Of a stretch of DNA of 58,245 nt, positions 24,945-33,649 are shown in pieces. The stretch is from Clostridiales bacterium. Its GTDB lineage: Bacteria > Bacillota > Clostridia > Oscillospirales > CAG-272. How positions within the stretch are numbered: position 1 is the stretch's first letter; each line of letters begins with the position of its first letter. The position numbers and the translations under genes were made by a program. The notes beneath the pieces were generated by a model. It ran no database searches and was not told the DNA's origin. It saw only the letters and a program-made list of their open reading frames with translations. Location of the stretch: contig QALR01000012.1 in assembly GCA_003150035.1 (NCBI GenBank), positions 1 to 58,245 of the forward strand, written 5' to 3'.

Positions 24945-26123
24945 CTATGACCGGCCTATGACGACGGTTTCGAGTGTATCGAATGCCTCATCCTCCAATG
25001 CTGCGACGTCAATTTTTGTTTCCTCGCGTTCGACCTTCATAAGCTCCGGCCTTGTTTTCGGGTGGCGCGGTGTAAAAACAGTACAGCAATCCTCGTAAGG
25101 CAGAATCGAGGTTTCAAACGTATCAATGGCACGGGAAATCCGAACGATTTCCTCTTTATCCATACCGATAAGCGGGCGGAAGACCGGCAGGGTAACGACA
25201 CAGTTGGTGACGCCGATTGCCTGCATGGTTTGGCTTGCCACCTGTCCGAGGCTTTCACCTGTGATGAGGGCCTCGCAGCCGATTTTTCTAGCGGTTCGTT
25301 CGGCAAGCCGCATCATAAAGCGCCTGAGCAGCAGCGTGAAATAATCTTCCTCGCAGGCCTCTCTCAGCGCTTCCTGGATATGCGTGACCGACAGGATATG
25401 GACATGAATTTCGCCCAGGTAATCCGTCAGCTTTTCCGCGAGGGAAAGCACTTTTTTTCTTGCTCGTTCGCTCGTATAAGGGAAGCTTTCGAAGTGAAGT
25501 GCATCGATCTTCACGCCGCGCTTTGCCATCATAAAGCCGGCAACGGGGCTGTCAATGCCGCCGGAGAGAAGAAGCAGCCCTCGTCCGCCGGAACCCTGCG
25601 GCATGCCGCCGATGGCGTGCTCCTGTCCGGCGCAAAGATAGGCGAAAAGATCGCGGATTTCCACGCGCACGCAGATGTCAGGATGATGAACGTCCACACG
25701 AAGTCTGCCGTGCGAGGCCTCGAGTATGGCGCCGCCGACCTCGGCGGAAATTTCGGGCGAGGTAAGCGGGAATCCCTTGTCCGCACGCTTGGCTTCCACC
25801 TTGAAGGTTCTGGCGCCGTCAAGATACGGCAAAAACGAGGTGCGTGCCGTTTCTAAAATGGACGCCATATTTTTGTCCGTTTGCAGGGCGCGGGTAACGG
25901 CGGAAATACCAAATGTGTTTTTTGCCGCCTTGTAAGCGCCAGAAACGTCGGCTTCCTCATTTTCCGGCTCGATATACACGGTGCTTTGCATGGAATAGAT
26001 CCGAAAACTGCCATAGGGCGCTGTGCGTTTTTTGAGCAGATCCCGAAGGAGCTTTTCAAAATGAGAACGGTTAGCGCCCTTGAGAGAAATTTCGCCGTAT
26101 TTGCAGAGGACAAGTTCTTTCAT
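24945..26123 (-). CDS. thiI: tRNA 4-thiouridine sulfurtransferase ThiI
   Basis: A 392-residue ThiI. An N-terminal ferredoxin-like/THUMP part (about 1-165) precedes the PP-loop LLLSGGIDSPVAGFMMAKRG that adenylates U8 of tRNA. The Cys pair in LPYEDCCTVFTP matches the catalytic disulfide Cys region. The C-terminal rhodanese domain of the E. coli protein is absent, as usual in Bacillota, where a dedicated cysteine desulfurase supplies sulfur. Divergent from zapA. Confidence 0.93.
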   Translation of the reverse strand: MKELVLCKYGEISLKGANRSHFEKLLRDLLKKRTAPYGSFRIYSMQSTVYIEPENEEADVSGAYKAAKNTFGISAVTRALQTDKNMASILETARTSFLPYLDGARTFKVEAKRADKGFPLTSPEISAEVGGAILEASHGRLRVDVHHPDICVRVEIRDLFAYLCAGQEHAIGGMPQGSGGRGLLLLSGGIDSPVAGFMMAKRGVKIDALHFESFPYTSERARKKVLSLAEKLTDYLGEIHVHILSVTHIQEALREACEEDYFTLLLRRFMMRLAERTARKIGCEALITGESLGQVASQTMQAIGVTNCVVTLPVFRPLIGMDKEEIVRISRAIDTFETSILPYEDCCTVFTPRHPKTRPELMKVEREETKIDVAALEDEAFDTLETVVIGRS

Positions 26124-26185
26124 ATGTCAAAAATCCTTTCAGCGGCGGCAACCCAAAGAAAATCACGGGAAACACCCGATTCCTC

Positions 26186-26214
26186 TTGCGCCCGCCGAGA
26201 TTTTGTATTATAAT
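26186..26214 (+). promoter_or_regulatory. zapA promoter
   Basis: TTGCGC at 26186-26191 and TATAAT at 26209-26214 are spaced by 17 bases. Confidence 0.65.
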
Positions 26215-26233
26215 AATCCATATAGTCGAAAGA

Positions 26234-26290
26234 CAAGCGGAAGCTATCCGCTTGAACAGCTATCATTATACGCCCGAAACGGGTGATTTT
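26234..26290 (+). other. Two hairpins in the zapA leader
   Basis: CAAGCGGA (26234-26241) pairs with TCCGCTTG (26247-26254). A second stem GCCCG-AAA-CGGGT follows at about 26272-26284. No T-run comes directly after either. They lie inside the roughly 115-base 5' leader and could affect transcript stability; no known riboswitch is recognised. Confidence 0.4.
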
Positions 26291-26334
26291 CAATGCTTTC
26301 GTTTTAATTTTTTGGAAATAAGGAGAATTGAAAC

Positions 26335-26565
26335 ATGAAAAATACGCACAAGATAACGATTGCCGGCGTGGATCTCACGCTCAATTCCGAAAACAGCGAG
26401 GAGTATGTTCAGAAGCTTGCCCTTGAGCTGACGCGGAAAATCAATTCTATTGCGCTCTCCAGCTCCGGCGTGACAAAGCTTCAGGCTGCCGTTGTCTGCG
26501 CGCTTGATCTCTTGGACGAAAATTACCGTCTGAAGCTGCTGATCGAGGACGGAAAGAAAAAATGA
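26335..26565 (+). CDS. zapA: Cell division protein ZapA
   Basis: A 76-residue ZapA, which binds FtsZ and bundles protofilaments at the division ring. HKITIAGVDLTLNSENSEEYV forms the N-terminal head, then a helix that would be the dimer coiled coil (LTRKINSIALSSSG, AAVVCALDLLDENYRLKLLI). AAGGAG lies 6-8 bases before the ATG. Its stop overlaps the start of the U32 peptidase gene by 4 bases, an arrangement seen in other Clostridia. Confidence 0.88.
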   Translation: MKNTHKITIAGVDLTLNSENSEEYVQKLALELTRKINSIALSSSGVTKLQAAVVCALDLLDENYRLKLLIEDGKKK

Positions 26566-28604
26566 AGCCCGAGCTGCTAGCGCCTGCCGGCTCCCCGGCA
26601 GCGCTGCGCGCGGCAGTGGATGCCGGCGCCGACGCGGTCTATTTCGGCGTACAGGACTTTAATGCGAGACGTCATGCGGAGAATTTCACGGAAGAATCGG
26701 TTGTCGATGCCATCCGGTATTGTCATCTTTATGGCGTTAAAACGCATATTGTCCTAAATATACAGTTGTATAGAAATGAATTAGAACCCGCCGCAAGTCT
26801 TGCCGGAACGCTGCTTGCGGCGGGAGCGGACGCCTTTATCGTGGCGGACCTTGGCCTTGCCGTCCTTCTTGGAAGGCGGTTTCCGGATATCGCACTGCAT
26901 GCGAGCACGCAGGCGAGCGGTCAGAATGTGCTGTCCGCCGAGGTACTTGCCGAGATCGGTTTTTGCCGCATGGTAGCGCCGCGCGAGCTGCCGCTGCGAG
27001 ATATCCGTACACTTTGCCGAAATTCTCCTATCGAAACGGAGATTTTCGTTCACGGCGCCCTGTGTGTCAGCCATTCCGGACAATGCCTTTTCAGTTCCGT
27101 TATCGGGGGGCGCAGCGGAAATCGCGGAGAGTGTGCCCAACCGTGCAGGCTGCCGTACCGCGCCCGCCATCCGTATGCGTTAAGTCTCAAGGACCTGTGC
27201 CTTGCGGCGCATATCCCGGAGATTTTGGAGACGGGGGTCGCCTCCTTAAAAATCGAGGGCAGAATGAAAAGCGCCGATTATGTTTATGGCGTCGTTTCCG
27301 TATATCGGCGGCTGCTTGACGAGGAACGCCCGGCCTCGGAGAGGGAATGGGAGATGCTTGCCGGACTCTTTTCGCGAACCGGTTTTACGGACGGATATTT
27401 TACTGAGCGCATTTCATCGGATATGCTTGGCGTGCGCACAGAGGCGGATAAGAAGCGCAGTGCTGCCCATGAGGGGGGCAATTACGGGAAAAAGCGGCTG
27501 CCCCTTGCCATAGAAGGATTTTTTCTAGCAGAGAAACCCGCTGTTCTACGCGGAACGGTAACACGCGGTGCGCAAGCGTTTTCCGCAGAGGTTACGGGGC
27601 CTGTCTGTGAAAAAGCGGAAAGCGCTCCGCTTTCGAGGCCCCGTATCCAGGAGAATCTTACGAAGCTCGGCGGGACCGTTTTTGCGGCATCGTCCGTCTG
27701 CGTGGAAGAGAATGGTATTCGCATTCCCATTTCGGAAATCAATGGACTCAGGCGCGCGTTATGCGCGGCTTTAGAGGAGAAACTGATAGGGAAGCACTCC
27801 TTTTCCGAACGGTCTCCTGTCCTGGAAGCGATACCGTCCGGCTTTATCAAATCCGAAGAAAAAAGCGCTTTCTTTGCATTTTTTGACGCGGTAACGCCGC
27901 GTTCCCTTGTATTTTTTGACCGGATTTTTCTTCCTCTCTCGGAATATTTGCTGTATGCAGAGGAGGTTTCCCGTTATCCGAAGATAGGAATTGCGCTGCC
28001 TCCTGTTGCATTCGACCATGAGCTGCCGGAAGTCCGCAGCATGACGGAGCGTGCGGTATCTGCCGGATGCAGCATGGCAATGGTATCCGGTCTTTGGCAG
28101 TGCCGACTGGCGAGGGAATTCGGTCTTGCGGCGCACGGGAGCCTGCGTCTGAATCTCTTCCATGCGGGGAGCGTCGAGGTATATCGTGGGATAGGGCTTT
28201 GTTCCGCGGTTCTTTCGCCGGAAATCGGCGTTTCGGCAAGCGCCGGTATGCGCAGCGGCATCCCGAAGGGATATGTTTTATACGGCAGACTGCCGCTCAT
28301 GACGCTCGAAAAGTGCATCATCCGGGATAATCTTCCGGCGCACCAGGACGGGAAATGCCGGTATTGTGATACGCATCGTGTTTCTTATCTTACGGATAGG
28401 ACCGGCGCCCGTTTTCCGGTCTTGCGTGTTTTTCGTCACCGGAACGTCCTTTATAACAGCGTTCCCGTCTATATGGCGGACAAGCCGATTCCGGGATTGT
28501 TTGGGCATTGTATCTTTACGGATGAGACGCGGGACGAGGTGGATGCCGTTATAGAACGCATGGAAAAGAGGGCGGCTCCTTCGGGAAAATTCAAACGTCT
28601 GTGA
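26562..28604 (+). CDS. Peptidase U32 family protein (RlhA-like)
   Basis: A 680-residue U32 family protein. The N-terminal TIM barrel starts KPELLAPAGSPAALRAAVDA. The U32 signature is seen as VHGALCVSHSGQCLFSS followed by GNRGECAQPCRLPY, and IEGRMKSADYVYGVV closes the core (about residue 240). A long C-terminal extension (DUF3656-like) ends with a Cys pair in GKCRYCDT. E. coli RlhA of this family hydroxylates C2501 of 23S rRNA with prephenate-derived chemistry, and other members hydroxylate tRNA uridine. The long form with two Cys clusters fits the rRNA type, but the target is inferred. Translationally coupled to zapA (ATGA overlap). Confidence 0.85.
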   Translation: MKPELLAPAGSPAALRAAVDAGADAVYFGVQDFNARRHAENFTEESVVDAIRYCHLYGVKTHIVLNIQLYRNELEPAASLAGTLLAAGADAFIVADLGLAVLLGRRFPDIALHASTQASGQNVLSAEVLAEIGFCRMVAPRELPLRDIRTLCRNSPIETEIFVHGALCVSHSGQCLFSSVIGGRSGNRGECAQPCRLPYRARHPYALSLKDLCLAAHIPEILETGVASLKIEGRMKSADYVYGVVSVYRRLLDEERPASEREWEMLAGLFSRTGFTDGYFTERISSDMLGVRTEADKKRSAAHEGGNYGKKRLPLAIEGFFLAEKPAVLRGTVTRGAQAFSAEVTGPVCEKAESAPLSRPRIQENLTKLGGTVFAASSVCVEENGIRIPISEINGLRRALCAALEEKLIGKHSFSERSPVLEAIPSGFIKSEEKSAFFAFFDAVTPRSLVFFDRIFLPLSEYLLYAEEVSRYPKIGIALPPVAFDHELPEVRSMTERAVSAGCSMAMVSGLWQCRLAREFGLAAHGSLRLNLFHAGSVEVYRGIGLCSAVLSPEIGVSASAGMRSGIPKGYVLYGRLPLMTLEKCIIRDNLPAHQDGKCRYCDTHRVSYLTDRTGARFPVLRVFRHRNVLYNSVPVYMADKPIPGLFGHCIFTDETRDEVDAVIERMEKRAAPSGKFKRL

Positions 28605-28629
28605 CAGCTTCTTGCTGTTAGGAGAAAAC

Positions 28630-29244
28630 ATGAAATTAACAGATATTGTTCTTGCGTCGTCGTCGCCGCGCCGACGGGAGATTCTTGCAAAGCTTGGCAT
28701 TCCGTTCCGCACGGTAACGCCCGATGCAGATGAAAACATTTGTGACGCCGCCTCTCCGGAAGAGTATGTCATGCAGGCGGCTTTCCGAAAAAACAAAGCG
28801 GCGATTGAACTTTTGCGGGCGGATGGCAGTCTCTCGGCCGGAACGCTGCTTGTTGCCTGCGATACGGTTGTCGTTTATGGGGGGACGATCATTGGCAAGC
28901 CGCCGGATGCCGCGCACGCGGTTCTTACGCTCGGCATGCTTTCGGACTCATGGCACTCGGTCTATTCCGGGCTTTCGGTATATGGGAAGGGAAAGACGTG
29001 TGAAACGTTTGCCAGAACGGACGTAAAATTCCGGACGATTTCCGAGGAGGAAATCCTTGCCTATGTGGATTCCGGCGAGCCGATGGGCAAAGCGGGGTCT
29101 TATGCCATTCAGTTAAAGGGCTCGTCCTTTGTCGAACGAATTGAGGGGGAATATGAGAATGTGGTGGGCTTCCCGATAGCGACCTTTCTGTCGCTGTTGC
29201 AGGCAGAGTTTGGAATTTCTCCCCTTGATATTCTTCATTATTGA
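28630..29244 (+). CDS. maf: Maf family nucleoside triphosphate pyrophosphatase
   Basis: About 204 residues. The Maf signature is ASSSPRRREILAKLG at the start, then CDTVVVYGGTIIGKP with catalytic Asp, and YVDSGEPMGKAGSYAIQ and VVGFPIATFLSLL near the end. It hydrolyses dTTP/UTP-type or modified nucleotides to monophosphates, preventing misincorporation, and is linked to septum inhibition in Bacillus. ATG 28630 follows AGGAG; an upstream TTG at 28612 overlaps the site. Third gene of the zapA-U32-maf-nth run. Confidence 0.9.
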   Translation: MKLTDIVLASSSPRRREILAKLGIPFRTVTPDADENICDAASPEEYVMQAAFRKNKAAIELLRADGSLSAGTLLVACDTVVVYGGTIIGKPPDAAHAVLTLGMLSDSWHSVYSGLSVYGKGKTCETFARTDVKFRTISEEEILAYVDSGEPMGKAGSYAIQLKGSSFVERIEGEYENVVGFPIATFLSLLQAEFGISPLDILHY

Positions 29245-29252
29245 GGTGAAAC

Positions 29253-29891
29253 ATGCTTACCAGAGAAGAAAAGATCAAACGGGCGGCGGAGGTGGTCTCG
29301 GTATTGGAGACGCGGTATCCGAGTGCTGTCTGCGCGCTTCAATATGAGGGAGACCCTTGGCGCCTTTTGGTGATGGGGCGCCTTTCCGCGCAGTGTACGG
29401 ATGCTCGCGTCAATGTGGTGTGCCGTGAGCTGTTCCGACGTTTCCCAGATGCGGAGCATATGGCGGCGGCTCCGGTGGAGGAGATCGAGAAGCTAGTGTT
29501 TTCCTGCGGGGTCTATAAGGTAAAGGCGCAGAATATCAAGGATTTTTCCGGTATCATCTGCGAGCGCTTCGGCGGACGTGTTCCCGACAATATGGAGGAC
29601 CTGCTCACCCTGCCGGGCGTCGGCAGGAAAATTGCCAATCTGATTCTTGGCGATATTTATCACAAGCCTGCCATTGTAGCGGATACGCATTGTATCCGGA
29701 TATCCAACCGGTTGGGACTTTGCGAAAGCAAAATGCCGGAAAAGGTGGAGAAAACGCTCGCCGGTATTGTAGAGCCGGAAAAGCAGTCGGATTTCTGCCA
29801 TAGGCTAGTCCTGTTTGGCAGAGATGTCTGTTCGGCGAGAAATCCTGCCTGCGAAGGATGCCCTTTTGAAAAATATGGGTGTATAAAATAG
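29253..29891 (+). CDS. nth: Endonuclease III
   Basis: A 212-residue base-excision repair glycosylase/AP lyase for oxidised pyrimidines. The helix-hairpin-helix is seen as LLTLPGVGRKIANLIL with catalytic Lys near SAQCTDARVN, the catalytic Asp is in VADTHCIRISNRLG, and the 4Fe-4S cluster is CSARNPACEGCPFEKYGC (C-x6-C-x2-C-x5-C). Starts 8 bases after maf. Confidence 0.94.
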   Translation: MLTREEKIKRAAEVVSVLETRYPSAVCALQYEGDPWRLLVMGRLSAQCTDARVNVVCRELFRRFPDAEHMAAAPVEEIEKLVFSCGVYKVKAQNIKDFSGIICERFGGRVPDNMEDLLTLPGVGRKIANLILGDIYHKPAIVADTHCIRISNRLGLCESKMPEKVEKTLAGIVEPEKQSDFCHRLVLFGRDVCSARNPACEGCPFEKYGCIK

Positions 29892-29991
29892 AACGAGCAA
29901 ATTTATACATATTCATAAATATTTTTATATTTTTGTATAAAATAAAACGATACAAATTATTTTCAGACAAAAAAATAAGGAAGAAGTACTT

Positions 29992-31254
29992 ATGTTCAAA
30001 CAGCCTCTTGCAGATCGAGTTCGTCCGGAATCGTTTGAAGATATGGTCGGGGATCCGAAGCTATTCGGCGCGGGCGGAATTTTCCCTCAAATGCTGAAGG
30101 TCGGACATATCCCGAACATGATATTTTTTGGGCCTTCCGGCACGGGGAAAACGACGGCTGCCAATATTTTGGCAAAAGCCGCGGGGAAAACGCTGCACAA
30201 GCTGAATGCCACAAGCGCGGGACTTGCGGAAGTGAAAGCGGTGATTTCCGAGAGCTTGTCTTTGCTCGGCTCTGACGGAATCCTTTTGTATCTGGATGAA
30301 ATCCAATATTTCAACAAAAAACAGCAGCAGTCCCTTCTCGAATATATCGAAAACGGCAGGATTACGCTGATTGCCTCTACAACGGAAAACCCGTATTTCT
30401 ATATTTATCCCGCTATCATTTCCCGCTGCGCAGTGTTTGAGTTCGGTTCCATTGCGGTGCCGGAACTGAAACGGGCGCTTACGCGCGCGGCGTCACTGTT
30501 TGAAGCAGAAACAGGGCGGGCGGTCGTCATGACGGAGGACGCGAAATCCCTGATTGCCACCGCCGCGGCAGGCGATGCCAGGCGGGCGATCGGTTTTTAT
30601 GAAAATCTTGCCTCTGTTTATGAGGAAATTACGGAGCAGACTGTGCGGGATTTTCTCCCGGAAATTATGGGAATGAGCGGCTTTGATAAAGATGGGGACG
30701 GACACTATGACCTGCTTTCCGCTTTTCAGAAATCCATCCGGGGGTCTGATCCGGATGCCGCGCTATTCTATCTTGCCAAGCTTCTTTCCGGCGGGGATCT
30801 TATTTCGGTGTGCCGCAGGCTCCAGGTTGTGGCGAGCGAGGATATCGGGCTTGCCTATCCTATGGCGGCGGCTGTTGTGCGCGCTTGCGTGGAGAGCGCA
30901 AGGGAGCTGGGCATGCCGGAAGCGCGCATTCCGCTGGCCAATGCGGTCGTGATGCTTGCGACGGCGCCGAAGTCCAATTCCGCGTATGCGGCGTGCAATG
31001 CCGCGATGGAGGCGGTAGCGGCGGGCAAGGGAGCCTCTTTCCCACGTGCGCTTCAGAACGTTCATTTCGACGGCGAAAATGCGCCGGAGAAAGGGCAGAA
31101 TTATCTTTATCCACATGACTTTGAAAATCATTACGTGAGGCAGCAATACCTGCCGGACGATTTGAAAAATACGAGGTTTTATTCTTATGGCGACAATAAA
31201 AATGAGCAGGCAGCCAAACAATATTGGGACAAAATCAAGGGTGGAAAATCCTGA
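29992..31254 (+). CDS. rarA: Replication-associated recombination protein A (AAA+ ATPase)
   Basis: A 420-residue RarA/MgsA-type AAA+ protein acting at stalled forks with SSB. Walker A reads FGPSGTGKTTAANILA, Walker B LLYLDEIQYFNKKQQQSLL, sensor 1 LIASTTENPYF, and sensor 2 GDARRAIGFYE. The C-terminal tetramerisation part includes FQKSIRGSDPDAALFYLAKL and the conserved end region YLYPHDFENHYVRQQYLP. The 100-base gap to nth is very AT-rich and likely carries its own promoter. Confidence 0.93.
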   Translation: MFKQPLADRVRPESFEDMVGDPKLFGAGGIFPQMLKVGHIPNMIFFGPSGTGKTTAANILAKAAGKTLHKLNATSAGLAEVKAVISESLSLLGSDGILLYLDEIQYFNKKQQQSLLEYIENGRITLIASTTENPYFYIYPAIISRCAVFEFGSIAVPELKRALTRAASLFEAETGRAVVMTEDAKSLIATAAAGDARRAIGFYENLASVYEEITEQTVRDFLPEIMGMSGFDKDGDGHYDLLSAFQKSIRGSDPDAALFYLAKLLSGGDLISVCRRLQVVASEDIGLAYPMAAAVVRACVESARELGMPEARIPLANAVVMLATAPKSNSAYAACNAAMEAVAAGKGASFPRALQNVHFDGENAPEKGQNYLYPHDFENHYVRQQYLPDDLKNTRFYSYGDNKNEQAAKQYWDKIKGGKS

Positions 31255-31268
31255 ATGGGAGGAGTGAG

Positions 31269-32285
31269 ATGGCGATGAAAATGGTACAGATCGGCGCGGC
31301 AGGACATTATGCGTATGCGCTTCCGACGGCGAAAAAGTACGGACTTGCTCTGACAGGGCTTTGCCTGACGCATCCGGACGACAAAATGGACCGCGCGAAG
31401 CGGGAGCTTGCGGAATATGGCTTTTGTCCGCGTGTTTATGAGGATTTCCGAGAAATGCTCCTTTCGGAAATGCCGGATATCGCGGTCGTCAACTCCGTGA
31501 TGGCGGAAAATTCTGAAATTGCCGCCTTTGCGCTGGAGCATGGCATAAGCGTTTTCTGTGAAAAGCCCGTCGCGACGGAGAAGGCATCGCTTTTGCATCT
31601 GGAAGAAACCTATCATGCGGCAAAACGCCGGTACGCCGGCGTGCGGAACCTTTGCTTTTGCGGGATGTTCGGCATCGATTATCTGCCTCATTTTGAGACG
31701 GCTTATCGGTTTGTGAAGGCGGGAGGACTCGGCGATATCCGTCTTGCAAACGCACAGAAATCCTATAAAATGGGACGGCGTGAGCCGTATTATTCCAATA
31801 GAGCGCTCTATGGGGGCACCATTCCGTGGGTGGCGATTCATGCTATCGAATGGGTCCAGCGTATCGGCGGACTTTCTCCGGTTGCCGTCACTGCGTATGG
31901 CAGTACGGCATGCAATGCCGGAAACGGTACGATGGAAGCATCTACGCTCTGCCTTTTTTCTTGCGAGGGGGGGCGTATGGCGTCTGTTTCCGCAGACGTG
32001 ATGCGTCCGGGAACGGCGCCCACTCATGACGATGACCGTCTGCGGCTTGTCGGTTCGGACGGGGTGCTTGAGGTGCGGGGCGGGCATGTATATGTCATCG
32101 ACCGGGAGGGCGACAGGGAACTGCCGCTTGTCCGTCCGGAGCATGAGCTGTTTGAGGAATTCCTTCTTGAAGTGATGGGAGAGGGCACCTGCCGGGTTCG
32201 AGCGGAGGATGCGTTTTCGGCGACACGTACGGCGCTTGCGGCGCGCCTGTCGCAGGACACGGAGCAAACCGTATGGATTCGATAA
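31269..32285 (+). CDS. Gfo/Idh/MocA family oxidoreductase
   Basis: About 338 residues. The N-terminal Rossmann domain starts MKMVQIGAAGHYAYALPTAK. The EKP motif that contacts NAD(P) is seen in ISVFCEKPVATEK, and the C-terminal alpha/beta domain includes RLANAQKSYKMGRR and WVAIHAIEWVQRIGG, with His/Lys residues that normally hold a sugar-like substrate. Such enzymes oxidise or isomerise sugars and cyclitols. ATG 31269 lies 6 bases after GGGAGG and 14 bases after rarA stops, so it is likely co-transcribed. Substrate unknown. Confidence 0.85.
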   Translation: MAMKMVQIGAAGHYAYALPTAKKYGLALTGLCLTHPDDKMDRAKRELAEYGFCPRVYEDFREMLLSEMPDIAVVNSVMAENSEIAAFALEHGISVFCEKPVATEKASLLHLEETYHAAKRRYAGVRNLCFCGMFGIDYLPHFETAYRFVKAGGLGDIRLANAQKSYKMGRREPYYSNRALYGGTIPWVAIHAIEWVQRIGGLSPVAVTAYGSTACNAGNGTMEASTLCLFSCEGGRMASVSADVMRPGTAPTHDDDRLRLVGSDGVLEVRGGHVYVIDREGDRELPLVRPEHELFEEFLLEVMGEGTCRVRAEDAFSATRTALAARLSQDTEQTVWIR

Positions 32286-32315
32286 ATTCAGAACTCTTGA
32301 TAGGGAGGGCTGCGT

Positions 32316-33143
32316 ATGGGAGATATTGACGAACTGCTTGCCAGCATGCATTTGCCAAAGGAAAACGAAATACAGCGCATTCAGAGCGAGCACCGCCTGC
32401 GGCTTGCCCGCCTGTGGGAGGTCGAGCAGGGAGAGCGTATCTTGGAAATTGGCTGCGGTCAGGGTGATATGACGGCAGCGCTTGCCTACTGCGTCGGCCC
32501 GGATGGCTTCGTTTGGGGAATCGATTGTGCGAGTGAGAATTACGGCGAACCGGAAACACTTGGAGCGGCGAGAGCTCGTCTTTTGTCAGGTCCATTTGCG
32601 GGACGGCTTTGGATGGATTTTGATTTTGATCTCGCGCGGGATTTTATCCGCTTGCGAGGAGAAGAATTTGATCGCATTGTATTGTCTCATTCCCTTTGGT
32701 ATATGGATTCTTATGAAACGGTTTCCGAAATTTCGAAAATATGCCGTTTGATAGGAAAAAAGCTTAGCATTGCTGAATGGAATCCTTTTGCAGCGAAGCC
32801 GGAACAGACGGCGCATGCCCTTGCGGCATTTTTGCAGGCGGTATGCGGTTGCTTTGCGCCGCTTGAAGAGGCCAACATCCGGACGATTTTTGTCCCGGAC
32901 GAGATTGCAGAGATTGTTCGGTTTGCCGGTTGGCGGGTGGAAAGGAAAGGAATCCTGTCTTCTCAGCAGCTTCAGGATGGTATGTGGGAGAAGGAAAATG
33001 CGTGCGAGCTTTGTCCTCGGATGATAGAGAGGGCACAGTGTATGCCGGATAAGCTACGGCGGATGCTCCGAGCGGGAATTTGCGAACTTGAAAAAATGCC
33101 GGCACAGGCTCCTCTGGATGTGTATTGGCTGTCGGCGTGTTAA
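32316..33143 (+). CDS. Class I SAM-dependent methyltransferase
   Basis: A 275-residue protein with motif I ERILEIGCGQGDMTAALAYC, an acidic residue after strand 2 (FVWGIDCASEN), and a later FDRIVLSHSLWYMDSYETV. The C-terminal 80 residues, with several Cys (ENACELCPRMIERAQC), may bind substrate. It starts 30 bases after the oxidoreductase, with AGGGAGG upstream. Target not identifiable. Confidence 0.8.
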   Translation: MGDIDELLASMHLPKENEIQRIQSEHRLRLARLWEVEQGERILEIGCGQGDMTAALAYCVGPDGFVWGIDCASENYGEPETLGAARARLLSGPFAGRLWMDFDFDLARDFIRLRGEEFDRIVLSHSLWYMDSYETVSEISKICRLIGKKLSIAEWNPFAAKPEQTAHALAAFLQAVCGCFAPLEEANIRTIFVPDEIAEIVRFAGWRVERKGILSSQQLQDGMWEKENACELCPRMIERAQCMPDKLRRMLRAGICELEKMPAQAPLDVYWLSAC

Positions 33144-33198
33144 TGATAGCGGTGAAATTTGGAAGCGGCATTTCTGCTGTGAATCAGGAGCTTTAGAT

Positions 33199-33636
33199 AT
33201 GAAAAAAGTAAAAATCTATACGGACGGCGCCTGCAAGGGCAATCCGGGACCCGGCGGGTGGGGATGTATCCTTGTGTACGGAAAGCGCGAGAAGGAGCTT
33301 TCGGGCGGGGAATCGTCCACAACCAATAACCGGATGGAGCTTTCCGCTGCGATTGCGGGGCTTGCCGCGCTGAAGGAGCCTTGCGAGGTTGAACTTTATT
33401 CGGATTCCAAATATCTTGTGGATGCTGTGAACCTCGGTTGGGCGCGGTCATGGCATGCCAAGGGATGGCGCAAGGGGGACGGAAAGCCGGCTTTGAATGT
33501 GGATTTGTGGGAGCAGTTGCTTATGCTTTTGGATATCCATCGTGTGAAATTTGAATGGGTCCGCGGGCATAACGGGCATGCCTACAATGAGCGATGTGAC
33601 AGACTTGCGGTTTTGGCGGCGGAGAAATATCAGTAA
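33199..33636 (+). CDS. rnhA: Ribonuclease HI
   Basis: A 145-residue RNase H1 that cuts RNA in RNA-DNA hybrids. The catalytic set is visible: Asp in IYTDGACKGNPGPGG, Glu in NNRMELSAAI, Asp in LYSDSKYLVDAV, and Asp in NERCDRLA. The conserved WVRGHNGHAYNE His loop is also present. ATG 33199 follows CAGGAG; an open frame further upstream has no site. Confidence 0.95.
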   Translation: MKKVKIYTDGACKGNPGPGGWGCILVYGKREKELSGGESSTTNNRMELSAAIAGLAALKEPCEVELYSDSKYLVDAVNLGWARSWHAKGWRKGDGKPALNVDLWEQLLMLLDIHRVKFEWVRGHNGHAYNERCDRLAVLAAEKYQ

Positions 33637-33649
33637 AGGCGGAAACGAC

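Noticed and set aside
31185..32393. Long minus-strand frame (402 codons) opposite the Gfo/Idh gene
   Set aside because: The plus-strand frame carries clear Gfo/Idh motifs and a ribosome site; the minus frame has neither.
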